Shown here piece by piece: positions 11,851 to 23,877 of a stretch of DNA of 64,000 nucleotides. Under the pieces are notes generated by a model. The model made no database searches and was not told where the DNA came from. It saw nothing but the letters and a program-made list of their open reading frames with translations. The DNA lies in assembly GCF_000699445.3 (NCBI RefSeq), contig NC_067196.1, positions 87,088,364 through 87,152,363 on the forward strand, written 5' to 3'. Each line of letters begins with the position of its first letter. Within the stretch, counting starts at the first letter, position 1. A program made the translations under genes and the position numbers. The DNA comes from Schistosoma haematobium. Taxonomy: Eukaryota; Platyhelminthes; Trematoda; Strigeidida; Schistosomatidae.

Positions 11851-12118
11851 TTCAGTGATGATGATTCAGGAATAATTAATATTTTCCTTTCATATACTGA
11901 TGATTGTAAATCAAACAAAAGCTGCAATGTAAAAGAGAGTAATCACTGTTCTCCAGATTGTTAGTGAGTGCGCACTTGAACCAATTTAAGTAGAAGAACA
12001 TAAATTTATTTGTTTAAATAATTTTTAATTATCTAGTTGAAACCTGTGAAATCGAAACATAGGTAGAGTTAAGCACACTTTTATGTAAGCACATGTCAAT
12101 ATAGTACAGCGAAGATAC

Positions 12119-12672
12119 ACTTGCTTACTTACCTATGCTTGTTACCCCCATAGGCCACTCATAAGCATTCGCCATCTAACTCTATCCTGAGAAATATTTC
12201 CCAGTTCTTTCTAGTTATTATTCATCCTTTTCATATCTGTTTCCGATCTCCGACACAGTGTGTTCTTTCATCTTCCACTTTTCCGTTTCTCTTCAGGATT
12301 CCACGTTAGTGCTTGCCTCGTGATGTAGTCTGCTGATTTCCGTAATGTATGTTCTATCCACCTTCCACGTCTTTCGCTAATTTCCTGTTCAGCTAAAAGC
12401 TATTTTGTTCTCTCCCACAGTAGGCTGTTGTTAATGTTATTCAACCAACTGATATTGAGTATCTTGTATACACAATTCTTTATAATTACTTGTACCTTCT
12501 TGATGATGGTTATAGTAGTTCTCCAAGTTTCAGCTCCGAGAAGTAGGACTGTCTTGACGTTCGTATTGGAGCTCCTGACCTTGATATTGCTTGACAGTTG
12601 TTTCGAGCTCCATATATTCTTCAAGTATAGGAATGTTGCCTTTGCTTTACCTATCCTAGCTTTTACGTAAAC
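12119..12672 (-). mobile_element. RTE-clade LINE 3' fragment
   Basis: The - strand reads KNIWSSKQLSSNIKVRSSNT, TVLLLGAETWRTT and VYKILNISWLNNINNSLLWE, the end of the RTE RT protein, in a frame from 12624 to 12400. The 3' end carries TTAC units near 12125. Confidence 0.85.
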
Positions 12673-12914
12673 TTTAAAAAAATATTGGAATATAAAATTT
12701 CAAATACATTTCATATGAAAAAGGATACTCTGAAATATTTACTAAAATAATAACAAAAGATTATTCAATAGAAAATCACGTAGTCATCTGATTGAATATA
12801 CGTGAATAGCAGTCCACTTTAATGTAAATGAAACCTACCCATTAACAACCAGTAGATAATTTATGTAAGATCACCAGAACAAAGATTAAATATTCAATAG
12901 TAGATTATATAAAT

Positions 12915-13410
12915 ATCAGAAGGGGATATTTTGGATATTATAGTAATTTCATCATGAGTCATTTGAAGCTAGACAACTTTGGAAAATATGGAAGCACTAG
13001 AAGGCCGTCTCGTTCTAGTATAGAACTCCTCAGCAGTGCACATCCACGATCTCGCATCGCGAGATTCGAACACATGACCTATCAGTTTCGCGCGCGAGTG
13101 CTTAACATCTACACCACTGAAGCGGCATCTAACAGTATTAATGTCTAACTTCAACTAATCCACGAAACTGAATGACACATCCATCACTGTCTTCAATAAA
13201 TTAATCTCACAACAGACACAACTGAAATTCACTGGTCACTGCCTCTAAGTAAAACCCCAGGAAATAACTCTTGAAGCCATTTACTAGTCAACATATATTG
13301 ATTAGTATCAAAAGTTCCACAGTAGGACGAAACAGCCATCCAATCCTTCTAGGTTTGCCATGGTGATCTAACTTCACTTAACTAATAATCTCAACCATTG
13401 AGATTATATA
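12915..13410 (-). repeat. Fold-back tRNA/hammerhead repeat, full long form
   Basis: Antisense unit: TATCAG terminus at 12916, arm at 12940-13010, tRNA-like module at about 13050-13120 and the opposite arm at 13308-13405. Hammerhead core GAGAC in place of GAAAC (- strand), with stem I GCACUG/UAGUGC still nearly paired. Confidence 0.8.
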
Positions 13411-13429
13411 AAACTTAATTGATAATAAA

Positions 13430-13735
13430 TTCTTAATGGTTAAGATCATGAGTCAGTTGAAGCTAGATCACCATGGAAAACCTGGAAGCACTGGACAGCC
13501 GTTTCGTCCTATTGTGGGACTCCTCAGCAGTGCGATGCACGACCTCGCCCCCTGCAAGATTCGAACGCAGGACCTATTGGTTTCGCGCGCGAGCACCACT
13601 AATCCACGACGTAGAGCGACACATCCACCATTGACTTCAGTGAGTTACTATCCATAGTGGTCTAGCTTCAACTGACTAACGATCTTAACTATTGAAATTA
13701 TTATAATATCCACAAAACCCATCTGATATTAATAC
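13430..13735 (-). repeat. Fold-back tRNA/hammerhead repeat with intact hammerhead
   Basis: Antisense copy with both arms (left 13435-13500, right 13650-13690) and the ATATCCACAAAACCC terminus near 13715. The tRNA-like module is shortened after the B box. The ribozyme it carries is listed separately. Confidence 0.8.
13488..13533 (-). ncRNA. Hammerhead ribozyme, intact core
   Basis: On the - strand: stem I GCACUG (13533-13528) pairs perfectly with CAGUGC (13493-13488). The conserved CUGAGGA is at 13527-13521, stem II is GUCC/GGAC, GAAA is at 13505-13502, a very short stem III (ACGG/CUGU) follows, and the cleavage triplet GUC is at 13496-13494. Short stem III is typical of schistosome hammerheads, which may act as dimers. 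Confidence 0.75.
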
Positions 13736-13852
13736 GTTCTTATTCAAACGATTTCTTTCATAAATTTTTTTCCAAAAAAAAACTACAAAATATTTTACAA
13801 CTTTTTTTTCTTTTGCCTTATAAACTCATTTCATCGGTTTACAATTAAAATT

Positions 13853-14142
<290 letters not shown>

Positions 14143-14720
14143 TATCACTAGTTTTATTACTTTTTTTCATTTACCTAATGAATATTCCCCCCCTCCCACG
14201 CCGCGAAATAAAATAATCCGTAAAAATGTGAAATGATTTTAAATTCCCGCCGACAGAAAAAAAATCTGATGAAAATACCGTTTTTGTTTTCATTTTTTTC
14301 CAAAAAAAATTATTTTTAATTATGGAATAAAATAAACGTGACAGAATTCAATTCTCGTCATTATAGTTTGTCTTTTTTTTTGTATTTTTTTTGGAAAAAA
14401 AGTTGTACTTTACAACAGACCAAAAAAATTTTTTAGATTTTTAATTAATTTTTATTTTTATAATTATGATTTATTTGGGTGGGGTGTGTTTCTTTTTTTT
14501 TCATAACAGTAACCAAAATCAAAAAAAAAATATAGAAAAGTGGGTAATTAGAAAAATTTTTTTTTGTAATTTACGGTGTGGATTGAGGTGATTATGATAT
14601 AGTTTTAAATATAATAATAAGTAGTATTTATGAAAAAAGAAACATTAAATTCATCTATTTGTTATAACTGTTATTCATTGGTGATTATGTTATTTTAAGC
14701 ATTATTATTATCATCATTAT
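14143..14720. other. Homopolymer-rich A/T interval
   Basis: Many runs of 6-10 A or T (for example 14250-14400 and 14490-14570) with no gene. Confidence 0.6.
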
Positions 14721-15685
14721 CACTTGTGTGAAATATACGGATGATCTCATTGTATGTATGCCTAACTCTTCCTCTTTACATCCCATAGAAATGAAGGAGT
14801 TTTTTGTCTCGTATTGATTGTTGGTCTGTTGGTAATGGTCTCATATTTAATGCGTCTAAATGTCAAGCTGTTAAGTTTAGCATGAAATATGAACGGAATT
14901 TAAACACTATTTTGAGATCCCATAATGCTTGTACCATTGGAGACTCTTTGATAAACACAGTGTCGAAGGTCAATTATCTTGGTGTCACCTTTTCCTTTGA
15001 TCTTTCTTGGTCTTCCAACGTTTTATTGTTATCGAAGAAGGTTTTCCGTCTGGCTTACTACATAAAGAGATTGCATGTTTTTTTGGATTACTCGTCATTT
15101 ACTCTTACAATTTGTCAATTCTTGCATATTACCTATTATTCTTTACTGTTCTCCATTATTCTTTCTCGGGCTATTGAGAAAAGACTTTGCTGTGCTGTGG
15201 AGACTGCTGAAGGCAGTTAGCAAGATGTGTGGTGAATCTTTTGAGGTCATAATTAATATGGTTGTGGATAGACATCTGAAGTCATGCAAACTCCTGGCAG
15301 GTGTCATTTTATCAGATACTAGCCATCCCCTTCACTCTTATTTTTTTCCTTGTATGTCTTCTTCTGGTAGAACGAGACGTAATTACATTAAAATCCATAC
15401 ACTTAAGAAAAAGTATAAGAGTTCTATAATACTTTACCTAGCAAATGTACTCTTTGACGAACAGGTTGTCAGAGTGAACTTAGTCAATAACCTGCATTCT
15501 TAACATGTCCTTAATTTGAAAAGTTGTACAGTTTTTCGGGTTTTTTAGACCTTTTTTGTATTTGTTACTGTGTTTTTTTTTCTGTGTAAGTAACTTGTTG
15601 AAATACCCTGTGCTGAGAATTTCTATATTGTACCAAAATATAATATTGAACAAAGCCATTAATAATAATAATAATAATAATTGGT
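14721..15685 (+). mobile_element. CR1/jockey-like LINE 3' fragment
   Basis: It starts at the RT palm (KYTDD-like text at about 14735, D-L-I-V-C-M-P) and reads FNASKCQAVKFS, VSKVNYLGVTFSFDLSWSS and AYYIKRLHVF in the frame 14804-15220. It then shifts frame (15075-15503) to reach VNSCILPIILYCSPLFF and KAVSKMCGESFE. The element ends in an (AAT)n tail at 15661-15681. A frameshift around 15080 breaks it. Confidence 0.85.
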
Positions 15686-16239
15686 GTTAATGTATGGACT
15701 ACTTTAATATGATTTTGCTTTTAAGTAGTCTAATTGTTGTATAGGTTTAATTTGATTCACTAGTAAATATTCATGAACCAAGTAAGTTTGTTTAAATCTT
15801 TTTATATAAATAGTATGTATTGTAATTTTTATACTAATCATTTTGTATAATTTGCAAGTATCAGAGTAATAGTACAACTTCTAGTCAATCTATTTACATG
15901 ATATACTGATAGGACTATGTTCTTAAGAATGAAGTAAATATAATAACGTGACTGGTTGGTTTAAACCTGTTTCCCTATTGAACTAAATGATTATGATTGA
16001 AATATATTTGAAAAAGATTTTCTGGGTTCATTGTCTATATATGTGACATTATACTATGGAGCTGAATTATTAAACGAATAGGATCTCTTTGTTGTATTTA
16101 CAAAAAAGAATCTATGAAATCCTTATCATATCAACACAGTAACTGAGCTCATACATTGTCTCTACTGATTAAAATATTTTTTTTGAGTTAGACATGGATC
16201 ACAATTTATCAGTAATCTTTCTTGGAAAGATTAGTTCAA
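15686..16239. other. Gene-free AT-rich interval
   Basis: Nothing recognised. Confidence 0.4.
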
Positions 16240-16610
16240 CGAAGAGTTTGGAAGGTGAAGCAGATTGTTATAAAGGAAGAAGAGTATAACGAAAGCGAAA
16301 AAATTATAAGACATTATGACCCTGGTAGAAGAAGGGGTTGTACCAGTCTCTTTTGCACACACAATTCTGGTTTTTCCAGATGTATTACTTCGTCAATGCT
16401 AAGAAGATGCAATCTAATTGTCTTTGGAAGACTTCTACTCACCTTGTAAATTACTTTGAACGCAGAGTCTTTCTTGATTGAGTGACCTGTGTTCACATGG
16501 TGTTCGATTATTGAACTTCTTATTGAGCCGTTTCCTCCTCTTTTTAGCCACGCCAGATAATGTTCTTGAATTCTTTTAGATAAAGTACGCATCGAACGAA
16601 CTATATATTT
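16240..16610 (-). mobile_element. Penelope-like element, GIY-YIG C-terminal piece
   Basis: The frame at 16592-16314 on the - strand reads RTLSKRIQEHYLAWLKRGG, S-I-I-E-H-H-V-N-T-G-H and the Leu/Glu-rich end E-V-I-H-L-E-K-P-E-L-C, the second half of the Penelope GIY-YIG domain. It lacks the RT and the G-I-Y part. Confidence 0.78.
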
Positions 16611-16894
16611 GCTTTATATAAGCAGGTAAATTAGTAAATATCTAACTGAAGTTTATTATCAGTCTTATTATCATCCTGTAAAATAAGTATATATATTTGC
16701 GATTATACAGCTTTGAAAATGAATTTGCTGAAAAGAGAACTCTTCACTGAACTAATCTTTCTTATTTAATGTCTTAATGGGTGTATTCCGTTTAACTTTC
16801 TTAGAATCATTAAATTCAATGGCAATTCGTAATTTTCAACCTTCATTTACATGTATTTTTCTACTACAAATAATGTTATCATACTTCACTTTAT

Positions 16895-17525
16895 ACATTG
16901 CTCGTATATCCTGGGACCATCAAGTAAGTAACGCAGTTGTTAGGAAACGGGTATTAGGTAAGGATGGCAAGTCAATTGATGGAGTAGTAAAACCTCATCA
17001 GTTGAGATGGCTGGGACACGTGTTATATGTGCCCAACTATCGACTGCGCCGATGTACTATGTCCAGTGGTGTAGGAGTAGGTTGGAAGAAAGCTAGAGGT
17101 GGCCAGACCAAAACATGGCACAAATCCATGAAGTCAATGACAAGTGGACAGAGTGAGCCATGTTGGTAGGTGTAGACTACGTGGTTGGGGACCGCGAGAT
17201 GATAGCAACCGATGGTTAGAGACCCTGAATGACATGGCCCAAATCGTTTGGAACGGCGTAGATGCATCTACTCTTTGTGTTCTCCCAAATTCTAATCTTC
17301 TGAATTCTTCATGTTCCTTTCTTTTTTCTTTTTTCAAATTTATTTCACTGTATTATACTCCTTGAATAACATCTTCAAGCCCTAATGTTTCCGATTACTG
17401 CTTATACACTTACCGCCTCTACCACTACGAGATTTGAATGGACAACTGCATCTCTGTGCTAATGTGGTATGGCAACTCGAACTGATGTACGTACGTACGA
17501 AGTTCTGCGTTGTTACTGACTGACT
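16895..17525 (+). mobile_element. LINE 3' end (ACTG-tailed family), copy B
   Basis: Closely similar to 7190-7815, including the same frame break after TSGQSEPCW (stop at 17167). The true continuation (VGRCRLRGWGPRDDSNRWLE) is in the next frame at 17144 on. The tail near 17514-17527 is short (ACTGACTGACTC). Confidence 0.88.
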
Positions 17526-17769
17526 CACTTTACACAGTGTGAATTTACCTCTCCCTCTCACACACACATACACATCTTCCCAATGTATTTATGTGAGAAG
17601 TGAAAGCATATTTATGCAAATGTTGTGTAGTATTTAATGCCTGATTGTTATCTTTTTAAATGAGATAAATGATATTAAAGTGATGTTTAAATATATCACT
17701 GTTTAATGAAATAAATCAGACTTATAAGAAAAGGTTTATCGTGAATAATAAGTTATTAAACATTAATGA

Positions 17770-17938
17770 AGTAGAATATATTTTAAAAGTTGAATTCATG
17801 AGTCAACTGAAGCTAGATCACCATAGAAAACCTGGAAGCACTGGACGGTTGTTTCGTTCCAGTATGGGACTTCTCAGAAGTGCTCATCTACAACCCTGTC
17901 TCGCGAGATTCGAACCAAGGACTTATCAGTCTCAGTGA
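17770..17938 (-). repeat. Fold-back tRNA/hammerhead repeat, fragment
   Basis: Antisense arm, hammerhead region (core CUGAGAA, G8 changed) and B box. The copy stops inside the tRNA-like module. Confidence 0.72.
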
Positions 17939-18194
17939 ATGAATTTGAAGTAAATCCAATGTTTCACTCGGCAATTTGGTTTAAGTGAAACAGTGAATTT
18001 ACATCAAATTCATTATCTGAGACTTTATATAAAAATTCTTTCTCCTTAATGTCTCATATCAACTCGGCGCCTAAATACTGTGAAACTATTCGATCAAATT
18101 TGCATGAAAGTTCTTATATAAATAAGTTCTTGGTTCCTAAAAATTATTCATTTGTATTCAAAAAGGTTGATTAAAAGTAAAAGATGAACACAGT

Positions 18195-18500
18195 GACCCA
18201 CTTTATGCGAAGACAGATAACAGCTAGCAGTGGGATCCAAGACTCCCGTTTCGTTTTATTCGAGACTCGCCAGCTGGGTGTACCTGCATATCACAGTTGA
18301 TGTTCACTCCGGGACACCGACCCAGGACTTTCCGCTTCAAATGCAATCGAGTTATCCATTCAGCTACTGATGGCCACTTGCTCGTGCAATCTTTGCTTAT
18401 AATGCTTGTGACTTAAGGCAATATCGAGGCAATCCCTACAGGGTGCACATATGCCAATAAGAGACTGATCTATTGCAGTTCTAAACATCAAAGTAAACAA
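18195..18500 (-). repeat. SMalpha-like SINE with tRNA-like head and hammerhead
   Basis: Read on the - strand: an A-box-like TAGCTGAATGGATAACTCG (about 18370-18352), a B-box-like segment (CCTGGGTCGGTGTCC), then a hammerhead with CUGGCGA where CUGANGA is expected and GAAAC intact. The A6-to-G change should inactivate it. It is the same family as 29420-29690. Confidence 0.75.
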
Positions 18501-18769
18501 TACCAAGTGAACAGTGACTCACTTGTTTAAATTATTAATTTGGTTAATTTTATTCATTCAGTTATAATTTTAATGATGCATTCATACACCAGTGTTCAAG
18601 ATTGGCTTTACGCTCAACATATATGATACTCATCGTATTCTATGGAAGAAATAATTACTTGATTTCATTCAACTTTACTTAAGATACACATTCATTTAGT
18701 TCTGTGGATATTTCCAAAATTTGTCTATAGCACATAATTGTAATCATGTCTAAAATAACAGAATGTGTA

Positions 18770-18990
18770 AGAATGCCAGCTCGATGGTCTAGAGGTTAGG
18801 CGTTCAAGCGCGAGATCAGTAGATCCCGGGTTCGAATTCCTTGTTCGGGATCGTGGATGCTCACTATTGAGGAGTCCCATACTGGGACGAAACGGGCATC
18901 CAGTGCTCCCAAGTTTTCCATGATGGTCTAGCTCCAATGAATTCATGGATTTAACTAATAAATTATTACAATCTCCACAAAACCCCTTTT
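18770..18990 (+). repeat. Fold-back tRNA/hammerhead repeat, sense, tRNA module to 3' end
   Basis: tRNA-like: A box TGGTCTAGAGGTTAGGCG, B box GGGTTCGAATTCC. The hammerhead reads UUGAGGA (first C lost), GAAAC intact. The 3' terminus is ATCTCCACAAAACCCC. Confidence 0.78.
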
Positions 18991-19256
18991 CTGATCTTAT
19001 TATTCTAATAATTAACAGACTAATAACTTGTATATTCTTCCATATTTTTGAATGAATTTCAAAACGTGATTGAAACAGAACATAATACGATAATATCGTT
19101 TTAATTTAATTGATTAACATGAGTAGTTTACATTAAATAAATAAATAAATATTCAATAGCTAAAGTATTGGTATTGATACACTTTCTATGTTCCTGATTA
19201 GGAAATAGAAACTGTTCAAGCGTTTTAAAACAAATGATTTTTACAGACGGCTTTGA

Positions 19257-19405
19257 ATGGTAATAGGTGTAGGACATTTGATGAAGTTTTGTTCTCTAAG
19301 CTGGATGTTTTGGTCGTAGAGCTTTCACGAACACGACCACAACCAAAACATCCAGCTCAAACAAGAAAACTCAATTAAAATCATCCACCTGAGCTACAAA
19401 TTGTT
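19257..19405. repeat. Fold-back repeat (GAGCTGGATGTTTTGG type), copy 1
   Basis: Left arm at about 19281-19318 (GAAGTTTTGTTCTC...GCTGGATGTTTTGGTCG) is inverted at about 19336-19380. The loop holds AGAGCTTTCACGAACACG. It is related to 20505-20690. Confidence 0.65.
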
Positions 19406-19476
19406 TTTACCATTTCAGGTGTAAGACAGTTGTTTTTCTTTTTCGCTTTCAAGGCACCATGATTACATACAGAGAA

Positions 19477-19544
<68 letters not shown>
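19477..19544 (+). repeat. (TATC)17 microsatellite
   Basis: Seventeen perfect TATC units. Confidence 0.95.
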
Positions 19545-19548
<4 letters not shown>

Positions 19549-20000
19549 GTCCTCAACGATAATACAGCTCCTCCTTTTAACGTATTTAAACTAACAGTAA
19601 TAACTGTTCTTTATTCGAGTCTTCTAAAATCCATTTTAAATCTACAAAGAAACAAAAGAAACTGACTCTATTGTCTCTATTATCAATAACTGATTGTTCA
19701 ATTTTTAAATTCAATATTCAATTTTTAAAAATATTCTCTATTATCCATATGTTTATGATTATCAAACTATACCATTATCATAATTAAGTCTATTCTATCA
19801 ACTAACATATGTTCTCTAATTTTTATATGAATTTTTTAATCTAAATATTAAGATTATTATTTAACTGTAAATGAAATATAGAGAAAGAAAGAGGAAACAT
19901 CATTTAACTAATCCAATACTTACATTGGATACAATAAAATATTGGCAAAGGAACACGTTTTATTGTGCGGGGAGGGAGAGGCAGGACTTTTCCCTATGCC

Positions 20001-20003
<3 letters not shown>

Positions 20004-20037
<34 letters not shown>
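20004..20037. repeat. (AT)n microsatellite
   Basis: About 17 AT units. Confidence 0.9.
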
Positions 20038-20040
<3 letters not shown>

Positions 20041-20504
20041 GTCTTAGTAAACATACACCAGTTTATTTTTATTTCCCGTTAAAACTTTGCATAGAAGATT
20101 AGAAAATAAAATGTAGGTAAACAACATTTGATTTAACGTTTATTATTTGATTTAATAAGAAAAGTAAAAACAAAAAAAAAACAATCCAAAACCGATGAAA
20201 GAAATTCAATTCAACTATTAAGTATAAATCTTAAAAGTTGTAATTGAATACGATAAGTAAATGTGTAATGATAAGTAATAACTGATATTGATCATTATCG
20301 TTTATTGATGATAAACAAGAAAACTAATTTAAGTAAGAGATCAAAGAATAATTGAATTTGATTAGTTGATAACTGTTTTAATGAGTAAATCAGAAGAAGA
20401 AACAAAAAAAGGAGAAAACTATTGATCTAATTATTCTCAATAATTAGTTTGATATAAGAAACATAGAAAGATAAGAAAACAGTTAGATAATGAGATAGTG
20501 GAGA

Positions 20505-20690
20505 AGATTTGTAGCTCAGGTGAATGATTTTGATGGAGTTTTATTCTCTGAGCTGGATGGTTTGATCGAGGAGCTTTCATCGTTCTTCTGGACGACATCA
20601 TCAGCAGCACAAACTTCAGATAGAAGTCGTTCAGAAGAACCGTGCAGCTCAGAGAACAAAACTCCATCAGAGTTAGATAGTTTTTATAAA
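20505..20690. repeat. Fold-back repeat (GAGCTGGATGTTTTGG type), copy 2
   Basis: Left arm at about 20530-20570 (GATGGAGTTTTATTCTCTG, AGCTGGATGGTTTGATCG) is partly inverted at about 20640-20680 (CAGCTCAGAGAACAAAACTC). The centre has CATCATCAGCAGCACAAACTT, cut short relative to what a full element might hold. Confidence 0.6.
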
Positions 20691-20699
20691 GTATTCAGT

Positions 20700-20792
20700 G
20701 TAGCCAGTCAGTCAGTCAGTTACAACGTAGGACCAGGCACATATATATTGAATCGGTTCAAGTTGCCATATCTTATTAGCAGAACAAGATGA
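20700..20792 (-). mobile_element. ACTG-tailed LINE, 3' terminal stub
   Basis: GTCAGTCAGTCAGTTACAAC and the following text are the reverse complement of the family's 3' UTR end (compare 53640-53683). Confidence 0.75.
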
Positions 20793-21091
20793 ACAATGAA
20801 TTCATAGAATAAGTTGATTTAATGGTTATAATATATAAAAGATAGATTGTATATAAGGATATAATACAGGGAGAGAGAATTAGTTAGTAGAAAGAAAGAT
20901 ATGTAGTACTATGGGATGAAACAAGGAAAGATGATTTGTGATTAAACAAAAAGATAAACTATGAGCATTGTAATCTAAGAAATTTAAGTCGAATTAAGAT
21001 CAACTAGTAAACAATAGATCAGAGACTGTATTTCATCAGTAATGAAAAATTTAGTTTTATTGTTAAACAGATAGTCATATCGTATTTTAAT

Positions 21092-21560
21092 ATCAGAATG
21101 GGTTTCGTGGATATTATAATAATTTTAATAGTTCAGATCATGAATCAATTGAAGCTAGATTACCATGGAAAACCTGGAAGCACTGGATGGCAAAATATCC
21201 TCACGAGTGATTGGCTTCAAGAGGTATATCCTGGAGTTCTAGTGAGAAGCAGTGACCAGTGGAGTTCAACCGAGTCTGTTGTGAGATAATAACTTATTGA
21301 AGACAAAGGTAGATGTGTCACTCATTTTCGTGGATTAGTTGAATTTGAAAATTAACACCAATGGATACCTTTTCAGTCGTCTAGATGTTAAACTTTTGTG
21401 TGCGACACCGATAGGTCCTGAGTTCGAATGCCGCTAGGCGGGATCGTGTATGTGCTCTGATGAGGAGTTTCATACTGAAACGAAACGGTCTTGCAGTGGT
21501 TCCAAGTTTTCTATGGTGGTCTAGCTTCAACTGATTCATCATCTCAACTATTAAAAAAGA
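21092..21560 (+). repeat. Fold-back tRNA/hammerhead repeat, full long form
   Basis: TATCAG terminus at 21092, left arm to about 21190, middle segment at 21205-21345, tRNA-like module at about 21375-21440 with B box GAGTTCGAATGCC, hammerhead-like region at 21458-21500 (core shifted or mutated) and the right arm to about 21545. Confidence 0.85.
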
Positions 21561-21829
21561 ATTATTATCATTGATTTATCAACTGAAACTATTAACTCAT
21601 ATCTTTTGAGATCATGGAGATATAATAATTTAATCTAATATCTGTCTAGGATAAATGTACATGTCTAAAACTGTGATGTTGTTTATCAGCTATACCTTTT
21701 ACATAATTCTTTTCTACATTATGTAACGGTAAATATACATTCATAATTTTTCAATAGTTCTCTATAAATAAGCATCTTGGACTATTTTATGAGACAGTTA
21801 TTGATCTGACTTTTAAAAAAATTCTGTCC

Positions 21830-21915
21830 CCACCGGATACATATATGCCAGCAATAGACTGATCAATTATAGTCCTAAATAACAATGGAAAGATACAAGC
21901 AAACAATATCAAGTA
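21830..21915 (-). repeat. SMalpha-like SINE, terminal fragment
   Basis: Matches 18440-18515 (ATATGCCA, AATAGACTGATC, AAACAATA segments). No ribozyme part. Confidence 0.5.
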
Positions 21916-22294
21916 GATTTTTGTTAATTATACCTGTATGATTTAATAATGATCGTTTCCCTGGATATGACAGTTGATCCTAATATTATAAACATGTTCT
22001 ATATCTGTCAAAAACAAACTCATTATATAAGATATTTCTTTTTGTTATCGACTTAAAAATTATATCTAAAGTGTAAACTACAATATGTGACTGAGTTAAA
22101 ACAAACAAACAAACAAACAATTCACTCAATGAAGTTGTAGTCATCTTAATTAATCTATACAGAATCTTTAGACTTAGAGTGGTGATATAACTGATGAAAT
22201 ATTTCAGTATCATTTCTGTTTTTTAGAAAGAATCTAAATTAACTAGTTGAAATCATGAGTCGATTGAAGGTTGACCACCATGGAAAACCTGGAA

Positions 22295-22340
22295 GTACTG
22301 GATGGCCGTTTCGTCCCAGTATGGGACTCCTCAGTAGTGC
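22295..22340 (-). ncRNA. Hammerhead ribozyme, intact core (left arm)
   Basis: On the - strand: CUGAGGA at 22334-22328, stem II GUCC/GGAC, GAAA at 22312-22309, and cleavage triplet AUC at 22303-22301. Stem I (GCACUA/CAGUAC) and stem III are weaker than in the right-arm copy, so activity is less sure. Confidence 0.5.
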
Positions 22341-22594
22341 GCATCCACTGACTTCAAGAGACATTTCCTCGAGTTCTAGTGAGAAGCCGTTACCAGTGGA
22401 GTTCTACCAGGTCTCTTGTGAGATATCAACTCACTGAAAACAATGGTGGTCGGTGGCGCAACTTCGTGGATTGGTTGAAGTTAGACATTAACACCATTGG
22501 GTGCCGGCCGGCTCAGTGGTCCAATGATTAGGCGCTCGCGCGCGATACTGATAAGTCCTGGGCTCAAATCTCGCGGGGAGCGGTGTCGTGGATG

Positions 22595-22642
22595 TAGACT
22601 GCTGAGGAGTCCCACAATAGGACGAAACGGCCGTCCAGTGCT
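22595..22642 (+). ncRNA. Hammerhead ribozyme, intact core (right arm)
   Basis: CUGAGGA at 22602-22608, stem II GUCC...GGAC, GAAA at 22624-22627, stem III ACGGCCGU, triplet GUC at 22633-22635. Stem I pairs four bases next to the core (ACUG/CAGU). Confidence 0.7.
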
Positions 22643-22984
22643 TCGAGGTTTTCTATGGTGGTCTAGCTTCAATTGACTCATGATTTCAACTAGTGAAATT
22701 TCTAAAAAAAATCTCCACAAAACCCTTTCTGATAATCTAAATGAATTTCTTATAATCAATAAATAAACACTCTGCACTACATTACCTTTCATAAAAATCT
22801 ACATATTGTAAAAGCACAGCTAACATTGCATTTCCACATTTGAGATGAATGTATTCCAATGATTACAGTTTATTCTGATGAATGAAATGAAGTACATTTC
22901 ACGGCAAAAATTATCACATTTGACTTCATTTTTTTATATTGATACAAGATTTAATCGTAACTAGATAAGTAGTCGAGTTGAGTG

Positions 22985-23098
22985 TTTGATTAAGATCATC
23001 GATCGATTGATGTTAGACCACCAATGATAACCGTTTCGTCCTAGTATGGAACTCCTCAGAAGTGCGCAATCACAATCCCGCTCGCATGATTACCTCTA
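22985..23098 (-). repeat. Fold-back tRNA/hammerhead repeat, 3' fragment
   Basis: Antisense arm of the CGATTGATGTTAGACC variant, with a deletion around the GGAAGCACTGG segment, ending near the hammerhead. Confidence 0.65.
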
Positions 23099-23404
23099 AT
23101 CACTATGTTACCTGTCTAAAAACCCTTTAAAAAAACACTAGCATTCTATAGTGATGATGATTATTACCGAATTCAAATCAAATATGTATTTAGTGAAAAT
23201 TTTTTGCAACGTTGAATATTTCTGGTAAAGGATTCTTTACCGTTTTCGACAATATTTTAGTGAACATAACAATTATTATTATTAATATCGACAATATAAA
23301 GCGGACTGTTTGCTATTGTTGTGAATTCTTTGGACAGATACATAAAAGTTGAACGCATATACTATGGTAATTATTGCTAGTTTATATTCTAATGCGATGG
23401 ACTA

Positions 23405-23560
23405 CAATGCAAAGTCGTGTATGGAGGACATCTAACAGATGTATTCCAAATAATGACCGGATTCAGACAAGTTTCCTTACTATCCCCCTTCCTCTATCCT
23501 ATGGTGGTCTACTGGATTATGAAGACCATGACATCTGATGGAAAGCACGAAATACTTCTT
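23405..23560 (+). mobile_element. RTE-clade LINE RT fragment
   Basis: The frame from 23417 reads YGGHLTDVFQIMTGFRQVSL, then L-S-P-F-L and WIMKTMTSDGKHEI, the RT fingers/palm segment of the same RTE family as 39088-41905 (its TGVRQGC block is mutated). It is isolated, with no 3' end attached. Confidence 0.75.
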
Positions 23561-23877
23561 TATATACTCAAATGTTCATGTCTTGATTTAGTTCAAGCTG
23601 ACCATGCTGACACAAATATTTATGTCCTACAACAAATTTTTGTACTTGTTCACACTGTTATACAAACTAGGAAGATTGCTACTTAGACTTAATCATAAGA
23701 GCTTTAACATAACCGTCGTCGATGCTAACAAATTCAAACGATCAATCTTTATTGAAATTTCGATTCCTTTCAAATACTAATCTCAATATTACTGATATGA
23801 ACAAATTGGTTCTATTTTTATTAAATGCTAATGTTGTGATTTGAACCTGATACACATCACTTAAAACATCATTTATT

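Larger units (their letters stand above)
22235..22735 (+). repeat. Fold-back tRNA/hammerhead repeat, full long form, ribozyme cores on both arms
   Basis: The long terminal inverted repeats reach outwards through ACTAGTTGAAATCATGAG (left) and its inverse before AGTGAAATTTC (right). The middle segment is at 22345-22480, the tRNA-like module at about 22505-22575. Each arm contains a hammerhead with the conserved core; see the separate entries. Confidence 0.88.

Noticed and set aside
17382..17573. 63-codon - strand frame
   Set aside because: It lies over the 3' UTR and tail of the LINE copy B and is a shadow of repeat sequence.
18780..18850. tRNA gene (A box and B box present), here and in other repeat copies
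   Set aside because: The modules do not close into a good cloverleaf by eye, occur in every repeat copy with decay, and are followed directly by the hammerhead. They are SINE-type promoters, not tRNA genes.
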